This document shows, piece by piece, positions 56,401 to 64,000 of a stretch of DNA of 64,000 nucleotides. Where the stretch lies: the NCBI GenBank assembly GCA_022649135.1, contig JALCNP010000007.1:1-64000 (forward strand), read 5' to 3'. Source of the DNA: Bifidobacterium sp. (GTDB lineage: Bacteria; Actinomycetota; Actinomycetes; Actinomycetales; Bifidobacteriaceae). The number at the start of each line of letters is the position of its first letter. The first letter of the stretch is position 1. The position numbers were made by a program, and so were the translations under genes. Below the pieces are notes generated by a model, which saw only the letters and a list, made by a program, of their open reading frames with translations, was not told the DNA's origin and ran no database searches.

Positions 56401-57003
56401 CTGTATGTCTCCGACCATCCCCTCAGCGGCATGACCGCGGTTCTCGCCGGTTTGCGTGACATGTCCATCGCACAGCTCATCGATCGTGCGAAGACGATGC
56501 CCGACAGCCAGCAGATCACCTTGGCCGGGTTGATCACCAACGTCGACAGACGTGTGTCCAGGAAGGGCAATCCGTGGGCGATCGTCACCATAGAGGACAT
56601 GGAAAGCTCCGTGCAGTGCATGTTCTTCGGCAAGGTGTACGACTCCTCCTCGCAGGATCTGGTGGTCGACCAGGTGGTGCGCGTGCGCGGACAGGTCGAG
56701 GTGCGCGACGAGACCGTGAGCATGCGCGCCATCGAACTCGACGTCCCCACTCTGGAGGCCACCGACGAGCGTCCGCTGGTCATCACCCTTCCGCGCATCG
56801 CGCTGAACAAGGCCCACGTCATGCGTCTGGGCCGGGTTCTTGTCGGGCATCCCGGCTATTGCGAGGTCAAACTCGCCGTCATCGACGATGCGGGCACGGC
56901 CACCGTCCTCACCTTCGGGGACCGTTTCCGCGTCAAGAGGGACACCTCCCTTTTCGCGGAGATCAAGATACTGTTCGGGCCGAGCTGTCTGCCTGCCGCA
57001 TAG
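53449..57003 (+). CDS. dnaE: DNA polymerase III subunit alpha (DnaE1 type)
   Basis: Replicative DNA polymerase, 1184 residues. The N-terminal PHP domain is intact (FVQLHNHTHYSLLDGA, GITDHGNMHG), which in actinobacterial DnaE1 carries the 3'-5' proofreading exonuclease. The polymerase core has GRGSAAGSMVAYAMGITELD and catalytic aspartates in LPDIDVDFDPEG, and LIVYQEQVQ and SGYAFNKAHSAAYG later. A helix-hairpin-helix region and an OB-fold (ITLAGLITNVDRRVSRKGNP) lie near the C-terminus. ATG 53449 is preferred over the GTG at 53440. It has the length typical of the family and no breaks. Confidence 0.97.
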   Translation: MAQSHSNFVQLHNHTHYSLLDGASKIPNLVKRTQELGMTAVGITDHGNMHGAYEMWSTAVRAGIKPIIGIEAYVTPETARQDKTRVHWGTESQRSDDVSGGGLITHLTLWAQSDEGLVNLLKASSVANLEGRVMRYPRMDKEVLSTYSKGVICGSGCPSGIIQTRLRLGQFDEALRAAGEFQDIYGKDNFFIELMDHGLSIEKRVSKDLLTIARKLDAPLVATNDSHYVYEEDRRAQDAMLCINSGSRLDDPDRFKFEGSGYYIKSAQEMRALFKETPEACDNTLEIADRCNVMFDDGEDGAFMPRFTCPPGWDETSLFLHEVEEGLERRYHDNVPERVLKQADYECGVICQMQFCGYFLVVADYINWAKTHGVMVGPGRGSAAGSMVAYAMGITELDPIKHGLIFERFLNPERVSLPDIDVDFDPEGRAKVLDYVGEKYGRDKVAQCVIYGTIKTKQALKDSARIMGYEFSVGEKITKALPPSKNGKDASLKDIFDPGSKRYAEAREFRELYDSDPDAKRITEEAKGIEGLIRQTGVHACATIMGSAPITDTSPLLERTDGTVTTTFEYHTCETLGLVKMDFLGLSNLTVIRDTLTNIELNGKPKIDYTQIPLDDKETYQLLSRGDTLGVFQLDSDGMRSLLKTLKPDNFNDISALIALYRPGPMDMDSHTNYAKRKNGLQKITPIHPEVEKPLKSVLDETYGLIVYQEQVQSAARILAGYSLGKADVLRRAMGKKKPEVLAKEKVPFFQGMQEHGYSKEAAQAVWDILVPFSGYAFNKAHSAAYGLISYWTAYLKTHYPVEFMAALLQNERTNKDKTALYLGEARRMGIQVLPPDVNESVLEYSAVGDVVRFGLGAIRNVGDKAVADIIAERRGDHGKYVNFMDFIRRVPLSALNRRLVESLIKAGAFDSIDSNRRALFQIHEAAIESVVGLKRKQAEGQFDLFSDSSDEDAQAMGDASVNVPDIEEWDKKTKLNFEREMLGLYVSDHPLSGMTAVLAGLRDMSIAQLIDRAKTMPDSQQITLAGLITNVDRRVSRKGNPWAIVTIEDMESSVQCMFFGKVYDSSSQDLVVDQVVRVRGQVEVRDETVSMRAIELDVPTLEATDERPLVITLPRIALNKAHVMRLGRVLVGHPGYCEVKLAVIDDAGTATVLTFGDRFRVKRDTSLFAEIKILFGPSCLPAA

Positions 57004-57127
57004 CGCAGAGGTGACGACCTCTCGTTTTCGTCGCGGATGTCTCATGATGTGACAGAAACGGCGATTTCGGCCCGGTCTCGTTATCGGTCGTTGTTACCAT
57101 AGGGGCATAAGCGAGAACACCACGGAA

Positions 57128-58519
57128 ATGAGGATCATGCGAATTATCGATCTACGCGGCACACGCCTGACCAGAGCCGAAATGCTCGCAGCCATGCCCC
57201 GTGCCGAAATGGGGACGGGGGAGGCCACTGAGCTCGTCCGCCCGATTCTGGACGATGTGCGCTCCAGGGGTGCCGCCGCCCTGCGCGACTTCGAGGAGAA
57301 ATTCGATCACGTCCGTCCGCATCATCTGCGTGTCCCGGTCGAGATCATCCGCCAGGCCCTGGATGATCTCGACCCCCAGGTGCGCACGGCCATCGAGGAA
57401 TCGGTGCGGCGCTGCCGCGCGGTGTCCGCCTCCCAGGTTCCCCATGATTTTCACACCGATCTGGCGCCGGGGGCCCGCGTGTCCGAAAGGTGGATCCCCA
57501 TCCAGAGGGTGGGGCTGTATGTGCCGGGCGGCAAGGCGGTCTATCCCAGCTCCGTCATCATGAACGTCGTCCCGGCCCAGACGGCCGGTGTCGAATCGCT
57601 TGCGATCGCAACCCCCCCGAGCAAGACGAGTCCGGAGGGACTGCCGGACGCCACGATCCTAGCCACATGCGCCATTCTCGGAGTGGACGAGGTGTATGCG
57701 GTCGGTGGGGCCCAGGCGATAGCCATGTTCGCATACGGGGCTCGCGGCGGCGAGCCGCAGGACGGGGACGTCCTGTGCGATCCGGTCGACAAGATTACCG
57801 GTCCGGGAAACATATTCGTGGCAACGGCGAAAAGCCTGGTGTCGTCGATGGTGGGCATCGACTCGGTCGCAGGCCCCACGGAAATCGCCATCATCGCGGA
57901 CAAGGATGCCAATCCGGGCTGGGTCGCCGCCGATCTGATCGGGCAGGCGGAGCATGACGAGCTCGCCGGCTCGGTGCTCATCACCGACAGCGAGCAGCTG
58001 GCGCGACGTGTGCGCGACAGCCTGGACGAGCGCGTCCCCCGAACCGAGCATGAGCAGCGTGTGCGCACCTCGCTGGGCGGTCGGCAGTCGGGAATAATCC
58101 TCACCGACGACCTGGGGCAGTCGATCGATGCGGCGAACGCCTATGCGGCGGAGCATCTGGAGATCCAGACCGCCGATCCGGCGTCGGTGGTTGCCAGGAT
58201 CCGCAACGCGGGCGCCATCTTCCAGGGTCCGTATTCGCCGGTTCCCCTGGGTGATTACATGTCCGGATCCAACCATGTGCTTCCCACCTCGGGGACGGCC
58301 CGCTATTCCTCGGGTCTGGGAGTGCACACCTTCATGAAGCCCGTGGAGGTCATCCAGTACGATCGGCAGGGCCTGGAGGATCTGGCGGCCCGGATCAACA
58401 CCTTCGCGGTGTCGGAGGATCTTCCCGCGCACGGCGAATGCGTCCTGAGCCGGTTTATCCCCGATCCCTACGACAAGAGCACCCTGCCGGATCAGGAAGA
58501 AAAGGCGGGTCTGCTATGA
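57128..58519 (+). CDS. hisD: Histidinol dehydrogenase
   Basis: Zinc enzyme doing the last two oxidations to histidine. The 463-residue protein has VGLYVPGGKAVYPSSVIMN, the Cys/Gly-rich PVDKITGPGNIFVATAK, DSVAGPTEIAIIAD and LIGQAEHDELAGSVLIT, and SGSNHVLPTSGTARYSSGLG. ATG 57128 is the first of two close in-frame starts; ATG 57137 (after ATGAGGATC) is an alternative, and neither has a well-spaced ribosome-binding site. It opens the his run, overlapping hisC by 4 nt. Confidence 0.96.
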   Translation: MRIMRIIDLRGTRLTRAEMLAAMPRAEMGTGEATELVRPILDDVRSRGAAALRDFEEKFDHVRPHHLRVPVEIIRQALDDLDPQVRTAIEESVRRCRAVSASQVPHDFHTDLAPGARVSERWIPIQRVGLYVPGGKAVYPSSVIMNVVPAQTAGVESLAIATPPSKTSPEGLPDATILATCAILGVDEVYAVGGAQAIAMFAYGARGGEPQDGDVLCDPVDKITGPGNIFVATAKSLVSSMVGIDSVAGPTEIAIIADKDANPGWVAADLIGQAEHDELAGSVLITDSEQLARRVRDSLDERVPRTEHEQRVRTSLGGRQSGIILTDDLGQSIDAANAYAAEHLEIQTADPASVVARIRNAGAIFQGPYSPVPLGDYMSGSNHVLPTSGTARYSSGLGVHTFMKPVEVIQYDRQGLEDLAARINTFAVSEDLPAHGECVLSRFIPDPYDKSTLPDQEEKAGLL

Positions 58520-59682
58520 GCGAGGCGGAAGGCGCGATTCCCGCGCGGCTGCCCTTGCGCAGCGATCTGATCGGGGAGAAGCCCTATGGGGCGCCCCAGC
58601 TTGACGTGCCTGTCTGTCTGAACGTCAACGAGAACCCCTATGAGCCCGACCCGGATGTGGTTCAATCGATAGCCGCGAGGGTCGCACAGATCGCCCACAC
58701 GCTGAACCGGTATCCCGATCGCGAGCATGTGGCCCTGCGCCGTGCGTTCAGCAGGTATCTGGCCTCGGAATCCGCGGTCGCGCTTCCGGTGGATCAGCTG
58801 TGGGGGGCCAACGGGTCGAACGAGATCATGCTTCAGCTGTTCCAGGCCTTCGGCGGACCGGGAAGAACGGCACTCGGCTGCGATCCGACGTACTCCATGT
58901 ATCCCGAATACGCCCGTGACACCTTCACGACGTGGAAGCTCGCCCATCGGCGCCCCGATTTCACGCTCGACGTCAAAGCGACGATTATGGCCATCGAAAA
59001 ATACCAGCCATCGATGGTCCTTATCACCAGCCCGAACAATCCCACGGGCACGACCCTTGCGATGGAGGATCTCGAAACCCTTCTCGCCGTGTGCGACACC
59101 GCCCCCGTCGCGGGGGCCGGCGCGGACGCCCATCCCGTTCTCATCGTCGACGAGGCGTATGTCGAGTTCCGGGATCCTGGCACGCCCAGCGCGGTCTCCC
59201 TGCTTGCCGGGCACGACAATCTGGCGGTGAGCCGCACCATGAGCAAGGCGTTCGCCTTCGCGGGAGCACGTGTGGGATACGTCGCCGCGTCGCGCGGCAT
59301 CATCGACTCCCTGCGCATCGTGCGCATGCCCTACCATCTTTCCGCAATTACCCAGGCTGCGGCCCTGGCGGCCTTCGAGCATACCGACGATCAGCTGCGC
59401 CAGGTCGCCCATCTGCGCGAGACCCGCGAGCGGACCGCACGCTGGCTTGCCCGGCAGACCTATCGTGGCACGCCACTTCAGGTGGCTCCATCCGCGTCGA
59501 ACTTCCTGCTGTTCGGGGGTTCGTTCGACGACAGGAACCGCATCTTCGACGAGCTGCTCGCGCGGGGGGTGCTTATCCGGGTCGTCGGTCCGGAGGGCTG
59601 GCTTCGGGTGTGCATGGGCACGGACGAGGAAATGGAGCGTTTCCGTGAGGCGCTTGTGCAGGTATTGCGAGTCGTCGAATAG
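58516..59682 (+). CDS. hisC: Histidinol-phosphate aminotransferase
   Basis: PLP aminotransferase producing histidinol phosphate, 388 residues. VNENPYEPDPDVV, QLWGANGSNEIMLQLFQAFG, ITSPNNPTGTTL, VDEAYVEF and the PLP-lysine block SRTMSKAFAFAGARVGY are all present. The start at 58516 overlaps the hisD stop (ATGA). The frame is open further upstream, but that part overlaps hisD and has no family similarity. Confidence 0.96.
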   Translation: MSEAEGAIPARLPLRSDLIGEKPYGAPQLDVPVCLNVNENPYEPDPDVVQSIAARVAQIAHTLNRYPDREHVALRRAFSRYLASESAVALPVDQLWGANGSNEIMLQLFQAFGGPGRTALGCDPTYSMYPEYARDTFTTWKLAHRRPDFTLDVKATIMAIEKYQPSMVLITSPNNPTGTTLAMEDLETLLAVCDTAPVAGAGADAHPVLIVDEAYVEFRDPGTPSAVSLLAGHDNLAVSRTMSKAFAFAGARVGYVAASRGIIDSLRIVRMPYHLSAITQAAALAAFEHTDDQLRQVAHLRETRERTARWLARQTYRGTPLQVAPSASNFLLFGGSFDDRNRIFDELLARGVLIRVVGPEGWLRVCMGTDEEMERFREALVQVLRVVE

Positions 59683-59789
59683 CTTTTCGACTAAGCTGGG
59701 GTGCGGGCGCGCGCCCCGGGGTCATGACGGCGGTGGATGCGTGACATGGACAACGGCATTGTCGGAAGACGACAGGGAAGCAGGGAAGT

Positions 59790-60389
59790 ATGGGACGTAC
59801 GGCAACGATCAAACGCGAAACCAGTGAGTCATCGGTCGAGTTGAGCGTGAATCTCGATGGCACGGGATCGGCCGACATCGACACCACCGTCCCCTTCTTC
59901 AACCACATGATGAGGTCGCTGTCCAAGCACTCCCTCATCGATCTGACCATCAGGGCCAGCGGGGACACCGACATCGACGTCCACCACACGGTGGAGGATA
60001 CGGCGATCGTCTTTGGCGAGGCGCTGAAGCAGGCGCTGGGAGACAAGACCGGGATCCGGCGTTTCGCCGATGCCACCGTTCCGCTCGACGAGGCTCTCAG
60101 CAGGGCGGTGGTCGATATCTCCGGCCGTCCGTACGCCGTGTGCACCGGGGAGCCGGCAGGATTCGAATACGCCATGATCGGCGGCCACTTCACCGGCTCG
60201 CTGGTCAGACACGTGATGGAATCCATAGCGTTTCACGCCGGGATATGCCTGCATATGACGGTGCTCGCCGGTCGCGACCCCCATCACATCGCAGAATCCG
60301 AATTCAAGGCCCTGGCCCGTGCGCTTCGCGTGGCCGTTGAGCCGGATCCGCGCGTGAAGGGCATCCCCAGCACGAAGGGCGCGCTGTAA
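59790..60389 (+). CDS. hisB: Imidazoleglycerol-phosphate dehydratase
   Basis: Mn-dependent dehydratase of histidine synthesis, 199 residues; monofunctional form without a histidinol phosphatase domain. [19 protein letters not shown], the two metal-binding [19 protein letters not shown] blocks and [14 protein letters not shown] [15 protein letters not shown] are present. GGGAAG precedes the ATG. Its stop overlaps the ATG of the next gene (TAATG). The 107-bp gap after hisC holds no gene. Confidence 0.96.
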   Translation: MGRTATIKRETSESSVELSVNLDGTGSADIDTTVPFFNHMMRSLSKHSLIDLTIRASGDTDIDVHHTVEDTAIVFGEALKQALGDKTGIRRFADATVPLDEALSRAVVDISGRPYAVCTGEPAGFEYAMIGGHFTGSLVRHVMESIAFHAGICLHMTVLAGRDPHHIAESEFKALARALRVAVEPDPRVKGIPSTKGAL

Positions 60390-61399
60390 TGACCGAGGGC
60401 AACGACGGAGTGGACCCCGTCGACGACGGTGCATCCACAGGGGATTCGACGCCGCCGGCGGATGCTCCACATGGCGTGTCCGGCCGTGACGATAGCCGAC
60501 AGGCGCAGTCCGGAGACAAGGACGATCAAGGCAAGGGCGACCAGGGCAAGGACGATCGAGATCGAGATAAAGGGGATAACGACGCCCGAGGCGACGCCGA
60601 TTCGCATGCTTCTGATTCGGACAGGCGACATTCATCTCAGGGTGGTTCGCAGGCTCCGGGCTCGGCGAATGGCGATCTGGCGGACGGCGCCGTCGTGAAA
60701 GGTTCGGGTTCCGGCCGGGATGTCGAGTCCGTCACCCCGGAGTTCAGCGATGAGGAGCTCGACGCGGCGATGGCCGGATTCGAAAAGGAATTCGACGAGT
60801 CCGAGGCGGGTGGTGCCGAATCCCCGGGAGTCGAACAGACCCGAGGGAAGGACGGCTCCGGCGCGGCGGATTCCGGGGGCTTGCGGAGTCCCGAGCCCGA
60901 GAGGCCGAGCTTCGATGATGAACTGCAGGGGCTTTTGGGAAACAAAGCCAAGGTGGCCATTGTCATCACCCGTCTCGCCTCCGCACGGCTGCTCGCCGCT
61001 TTCTGCCAGCTTTCCGATATTTCCGCAGACTGTTTCGCCGCGGATCAGGGTGCCGCCGCAGTGCTGCGCAATCTTGATGGCGATGCCCCCGAGGCGGCGG
61101 CGAGGGACCTCACCACGGTCGTCTCGGGCATGTCGGTGGTCCTCGCCGTGAACCGGGCCGACAAGCTGCAGGCCACTGTGTACGTACAGGGCAATGCGGG
61201 GCAGGAGATAGCCCCGCCCATTCTCTTCACTTCGACACCCTCATTCGTCGAGGACATGCTGCTGGGAATCAGCACAACCGAGATGCTGCACCGTCAGGGG
61301 CTCACCAGCATCGATTCGGCCGATCTCGACCACGGGCAGGCGATGTCGATCATTGCCGAGCACACCCGATTCGGGCGCGGTGATTCCCACATTGAATAG
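60389..61399 (+). CDS. Conserved unknown protein inside the his operon
   Basis: A 336-residue protein that I do not recognise. Residues 1-185 are strongly acidic and low complexity, with a KDDQGKGDQGKDDRDRDKGD type repeat and several DE-rich stretches. The C-terminal 150 residues form a compact, non-repetitive domain: LLGNKAKVAIVITRLASARL, FAADQGAAAVLRNLDGD, AVNRADKLQATVYVQG and STPSFVEDMLLGIS. No catalytic motif stands out. Its ATG overlaps the hisB stop and hisH follows 27 nt later, so it is almost certainly translated with the his genes. A regulatory or assembly role is only suggested by context. Confidence 0.8.
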   Translation: MTEGNDGVDPVDDGASTGDSTPPADAPHGVSGRDDSRQAQSGDKDDQGKGDQGKDDRDRDKGDNDARGDADSHASDSDRRHSSQGGSQAPGSANGDLADGAVVKGSGSGRDVESVTPEFSDEELDAAMAGFEKEFDESEAGGAESPGVEQTRGKDGSGAADSGGLRSPEPERPSFDDELQGLLGNKAKVAIVITRLASARLLAAFCQLSDISADCFAADQGAAAVLRNLDGDAPEAAARDLTTVVSGMSVVLAVNRADKLQATVYVQGNAGQEIAPPILFTSTPSFVEDMLLGISTTEMLHRQGLTSIDSADLDHGQAMSIIAEHTRFGRGDSHIE

Positions 61400-61426
61400 C
61401 ACGGCCTCCAGGCAAGGAGAATTGTT

Positions 61427-62077
61427 ATGGCTACGGTAGTGGTTTTCGACTACGGATTCGGCAACGTCCGCTCGATGATGCGTGCGCTGGCGAATCTCGG
61501 TCTTGATGTGACGCTCACCTCGGATTACCATCAGGCGATGGCGGCGGACGGACTCGTCGTCCCCGGTGTGGGGGCCTTCGCCGCATGCATGCAGGGCCTT
61601 CATGAGGTCGGTGGGGATCGGGTCGTCCTGGAGCGTCTTCGTGCCGGGAAAACGGTTCTCGGCGTGTGCGTGGGCGAGCAGATCATGTTCGGTCTCGGTG
61701 AGGAGCATGGAGCGCAAACCCCGGGTCTGGGAATCATCGGGGGAAAGGTCGAACGTCTTGATGCCGACGTGGTTCCCCACATGGGTTGGGACACCGTGCA
61801 GGCACCCGAGGACTCCGTATTGCTGCGGGGGGTCGGGGGTGAACGATTCTATTTCGTCCATTCCTATGCGGCCATGTCCGTCGCGGCCGCCGACCTGCAT
61901 TCGCTGGGGCTGTCCTTTGCCGATGAGCCCGAGCGCGTCACCTGGTGCGATTATGGACGCAGCCGTTTCGTGGCCGCCTACGAGAAGGGACCGCTGTTCG
62001 CGACCCAATTCCATCCGGAGAAGTCCGCACGGGCGGGCTCCCGGCTGCTGCGCAATTGGGCTGGAACGTTCGCCTGA
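61427..62077 (+). CDS. hisH: Imidazole glycerol phosphate synthase, glutaminase subunit
   Basis: Glutamine amidotransferase partner of HisF, 216 residues. The first motif is VVVFDYGFGNVRSMMRAL; the nucleophile Cys lies in VLGVCVGEQIMFGLGEEH (usually GICLGMQ); the His-Glu pair is in ATQFHPEKSARAG. GGAGAA lies just upstream of the ATG. HisF is not in the window. The normal operon partner hisA follows after 147 bp. Confidence 0.95.
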   Translation: MATVVVFDYGFGNVRSMMRALANLGLDVTLTSDYHQAMAADGLVVPGVGAFAACMQGLHEVGGDRVVLERLRAGKTVLGVCVGEQIMFGLGEEHGAQTPGLGIIGGKVERLDADVVPHMGWDTVQAPEDSVLLRGVGGERFYFVHSYAAMSVAAADLHSLGLSFADEPERVTWCDYGRSRFVAAYEKGPLFATQFHPEKSARAGSRLLRNWAGTFA

Positions 62078-62224
62078 TTCTTTTTCGCCTGATTCTTTGC
62101 CCTGACGGGTGGAAGGCACCGCTCGCAGTGCGTCGCCCCGCCCGATCCCGACTCGATCCCTACCCCCATCCGGTCGCCGTGCCTGCACAGGTTCATGTCC
62201 CCGGTCCCCCTGAAAGGAAAACAT

Positions 62225-62950
62225 ATGCTCACCCTTCTTCCCGCCGTTGATGTACGCGATGGCAAGGCGGTCCGCCTGCGCCAAGGAGAATCCGGATCGG
62301 AGACCGATTACGGAAGTCCCCTTGAGGCCGCCAGGCAATGGGTGAAGGAGGGCGCCAGCTGGATTCATCTGGTGGATCTGGATGCCGCCTTCGGAACGGG
62401 CGACAACCGCTCCCAGCTGCGTGACATCGTTCAGGAGCTCGGAGCGGTTGTCAACATCGAGATGAGCGGCGGCGTCCGTGACGACGCGAGCCTCGAATCC
62501 GCCCTGGATGCGGGCGCCGCGCGCGTGAACATAGGAACCGCCGCGCTCGAGAACCCCCGTTGGACCGCGGACGCCATCGCGACCTATGCGGACAGGGTGG
62601 CCGTCGGCCTCGATGTGCGTGGACATACGCTTGCCGCACGCGGATGGGTGAAGGAGGGCGGCAATGTGTTCGACACCATGGAGTTCCTGGACTCTGTCGG
62701 ATGCTCACGCTACGTGGTGACCGACGTGACCCGCGATGGCATGATGAGCGGCCCCAACGTGGAGCTGCTTCGCGACGTCGCGAGCCGCACCCCCGCCAAG
62801 GTCACCGCATCGGGGGGAATCAGCGCGCTGGATGATCTGCGGGCGATAGCCGCCCTCCATCAGCGTGGGGTGGATTGCGCCATTCTGGGAAAATCTCTGT
62901 ACGCGCGCGCGTTCACTCTTCGCGACGCGCTGCGTGTGGCCGGCGAATAG
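62225..62950 (+). CDS. hisA: HisA / PriA-type phosphoribosyl isomerase
   Basis: A beta/alpha-barrel isomerase acting on ProFAR in histidine synthesis; in actinobacteria the PriA form also serves tryptophan synthesis (TrpF reaction). The 241-residue protein begins [20 protein letters not shown], and has [40 protein letters not shown] and [11 protein letters not shown]. PriA dual activity is inferred from the lineage, not shown by sequence alone. The start at 62225 has GAAAGGAAAA just upstream; earlier in-frame codons lack it. Confidence 0.93.
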   Translation: MLTLLPAVDVRDGKAVRLRQGESGSETDYGSPLEAARQWVKEGASWIHLVDLDAAFGTGDNRSQLRDIVQELGAVVNIEMSGGVRDDASLESALDAGAARVNIGTAALENPRWTADAIATYADRVAVGLDVRGHTLAARGWVKEGGNVFDTMEFLDSVGCSRYVVTDVTRDGMMSGPNVELLRDVASRTPAKVTASGGISALDDLRAIAALHQRGVDCAILGKSLYARAFTLRDALRVAGE

Positions 62951-63032
62951 CGGTGACCGTCCATCCGCACACGGGCGGGCACGGCGTCACGGCCGATGCC
63001 GGTCGTGCGAGCGTGGAGTTCCGCCGGCAGCG

Positions 63033-64000
63033 TCAGTGACCGGTGTCACAGCCCGGCAGCGCACCGTCCGATATCAGTTCCCGGAACAGGGCGTAATCCT
63101 TGTCGTTCTGGTCGGCATAGGAATCGGCGAATGAGGCGAGCGCATCGTCGAAATCGTCCGTTCCCCCCATATAGTTCGCTATGGCCACGCTGTCACCGGT
63201 TCGGGCATGCGCATGGGCGAGGCTCCATGCGCACATACGGCCCAGATCCGACAGTCCCAGCGCGTTGAGATGGTTGATGTCGATCGACCCCTTGCCATCC
63301 CACAGCTGACGCACGTAATAGTCACGGGGTCTGTCCTCCGACATGAAGCGTGACCATCCCAGAAGAACGTCGGACGTGGACTGGATCAGCTTTTGCCCCT
63401 GGACGACACGTTCCCCATGCGTCGCATAGGGGCTGGGCCCGACGAATCGCTCGAGGACGGATTCGGTCGCCTCCTTCATCTGCAGAATCAGGGGATCCTC
63501 GTTGTCCCGGCCGGTGAAGATCGACACGCAGGCGCGCGTACCCACGGATCCCACCCCGACGACCTTTCGGGCCGCATCATTGTAACGGTAGTGGTCGAAG
63601 ACATGCCGGCGATCCTCATACAGGCTGTGGCGATAGCTGTTGAGAAGGGTTTCCATCCGGGCCTGCAGCGTTTCGGGATCGGCATAGCCGTTGAGCTCGT
63701 TGATGGGAACCAGCTCGGGAGGGGCCGAGCGGAACCGGAGCTTGCCTCCCTGCTCGTAGCTGAGCTTGTCGGCCGCCCGTTGCGAATCCTTGACGGATGC
63801 GCGCATGGCGGCGTCCCGCAGCACCCTGCTGCGCTTGCTGTTCCGCGAGCTTTCGAACCGACTGAGAGTCGCCTCCACATCGAGGTGGTCGTACCACACA
63901 TCCAGGTAATGCATCTGCGAGAACTGCTCCATGCGCTCGCGGTACGTGTGCACGCATCGGGCGACCGCCGCATACCGGGCCTTGTCCTTGATCGCGTTGG
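63033..64000 (-). CDS. DUF2252 family protein, N-terminus outside the window
   Basis: The frame stays open to the last base, so the 5' part lies beyond 64000. About 320 residues are visible. They carry the DUF2252 pattern: a helical segment YRERMEQFSQMHYLDVWYDH, later KVVGVGSVGTRACVSIF, GRDNEDPLILQMKEA, and GERVVQGQKLIQSTSDVLLGW, with LWDGKGSIDINHL near the C-terminus. The family resembles phosphotransferase/kinase-like folds; function is unknown. It is convergent with hisA, with 82 bp between stops. No N-terminal conclusion can be drawn. Confidence 0.85.
   Translation of the reverse strand, partial: NAIKDKARYAAVARCVHTYRERMEQFSQMHYLDVWYDHLDVEATLSRFESSRNSKRSRVLRDAAMRASVKDSQRAADKLSYEQGGKLRFRSAPPELVPINELNGYADPETLQARMETLLNSYRHSLYEDRRHVFDHYRYNDAARKVVGVGSVGTRACVSIFTGRDNEDPLILQMKEATESVLERFVGPSPYATHGERVVQGQKLIQSTSDVLLGWSRFMSEDRPRDYYVRQLWDGKGSIDINHLNALGLSDLGRMCAWSLAHAHARTGDSVAIANYMGGTDDFDDALASFADSYADQNDKDYALFRELISDGALPGCDTGH

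Overview
The window reads as chromosomal DNA from a high-GC actinobacterium, most likely a member of the Bifidobacteriaceae. Grounds are the fused ThiE-ThiC enzyme, a protein with repeated DivIVA-type motifs, the ftsZ-sepF-yggT-wag31-lspA-rluD-dnaE order, actinobacterial families (DUF3052, DUF3107, the DUF2342 metalloprotease beside a Lon-type protease) and PriA-type HisA. The genus is an inference. Almost everything is housekeeping sequence, with one clear accessory island at 16.8-22.8 kb.

Layout. 0-5.3 kb: patatin-like lipase, a degraded IS256-type transposase end, murI, dapF, a VKOR-family thiol oxidoreductase and a PHP phosphoesterase. 5.4-12.6 kb: DUF3107 protein, a kinase-like protein with altered catalytic residues, a compact UvrD-like helicase, a zincin-like protein, a membrane Lon-type protease without its PDZ domain, and a DUF3052 protein. 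12.7-16.3 kb: glyA, then a TetR regulator coupled to an ATP-grasp ligase behind a perfect palindrome. 16.8-22.8 kb: a lower-GC sulfatase island (PadR regulator starting at TTG, cytosolic Cys-type sulfatase, MFS transporter, two overlapping DUF202 membrane proteins, radical-SAM sulfatase-maturating enzyme) ending beside tRNA-Val(UAC).

23-31 kb: DivIVA-repeat protein, dxr and ispG (MEP isoprenoid pathway), a membrane alpha/beta hydrolase, recO and uppS, so isoprenoid precursor and undecaprenyl carrier synthesis lie close together. 31.2-39.7 kb: a complete kdp potassium-pump locus with a structured leader, an extra 27-codon membrane peptide gene overlapping kdpF, kdpABC and kdpDE. 39.7-45.2 kb: a thiamine locus on the minus strand (thiM behind a TPP riboswitch, fused thiE-thiC, thiD, and a thiamine-binding-family protein), with four 17-bp tandem repeats before thiE-thiC. 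45.4-57 kb: glyS, dus, the division/lipoprotein-processing cluster and dnaE. 57.1-63 kb: hisD-hisC-hisB-unknown-hisH-hisA. The window ends inside a DUF2252 gene.

A recurrent feature is start-codon architecture: at about ten genes a -10-like hexamer lies 6-8 nt upstream of the start codon, as expected for leaderless transcripts. I see no CRISPR array, integrase, rRNA or prophage. The sulfatase island is the most distinctive system: a sulfatase without a signal peptide, its activating enzyme, a candidate importer and two DUF202 proteins of unknown role.
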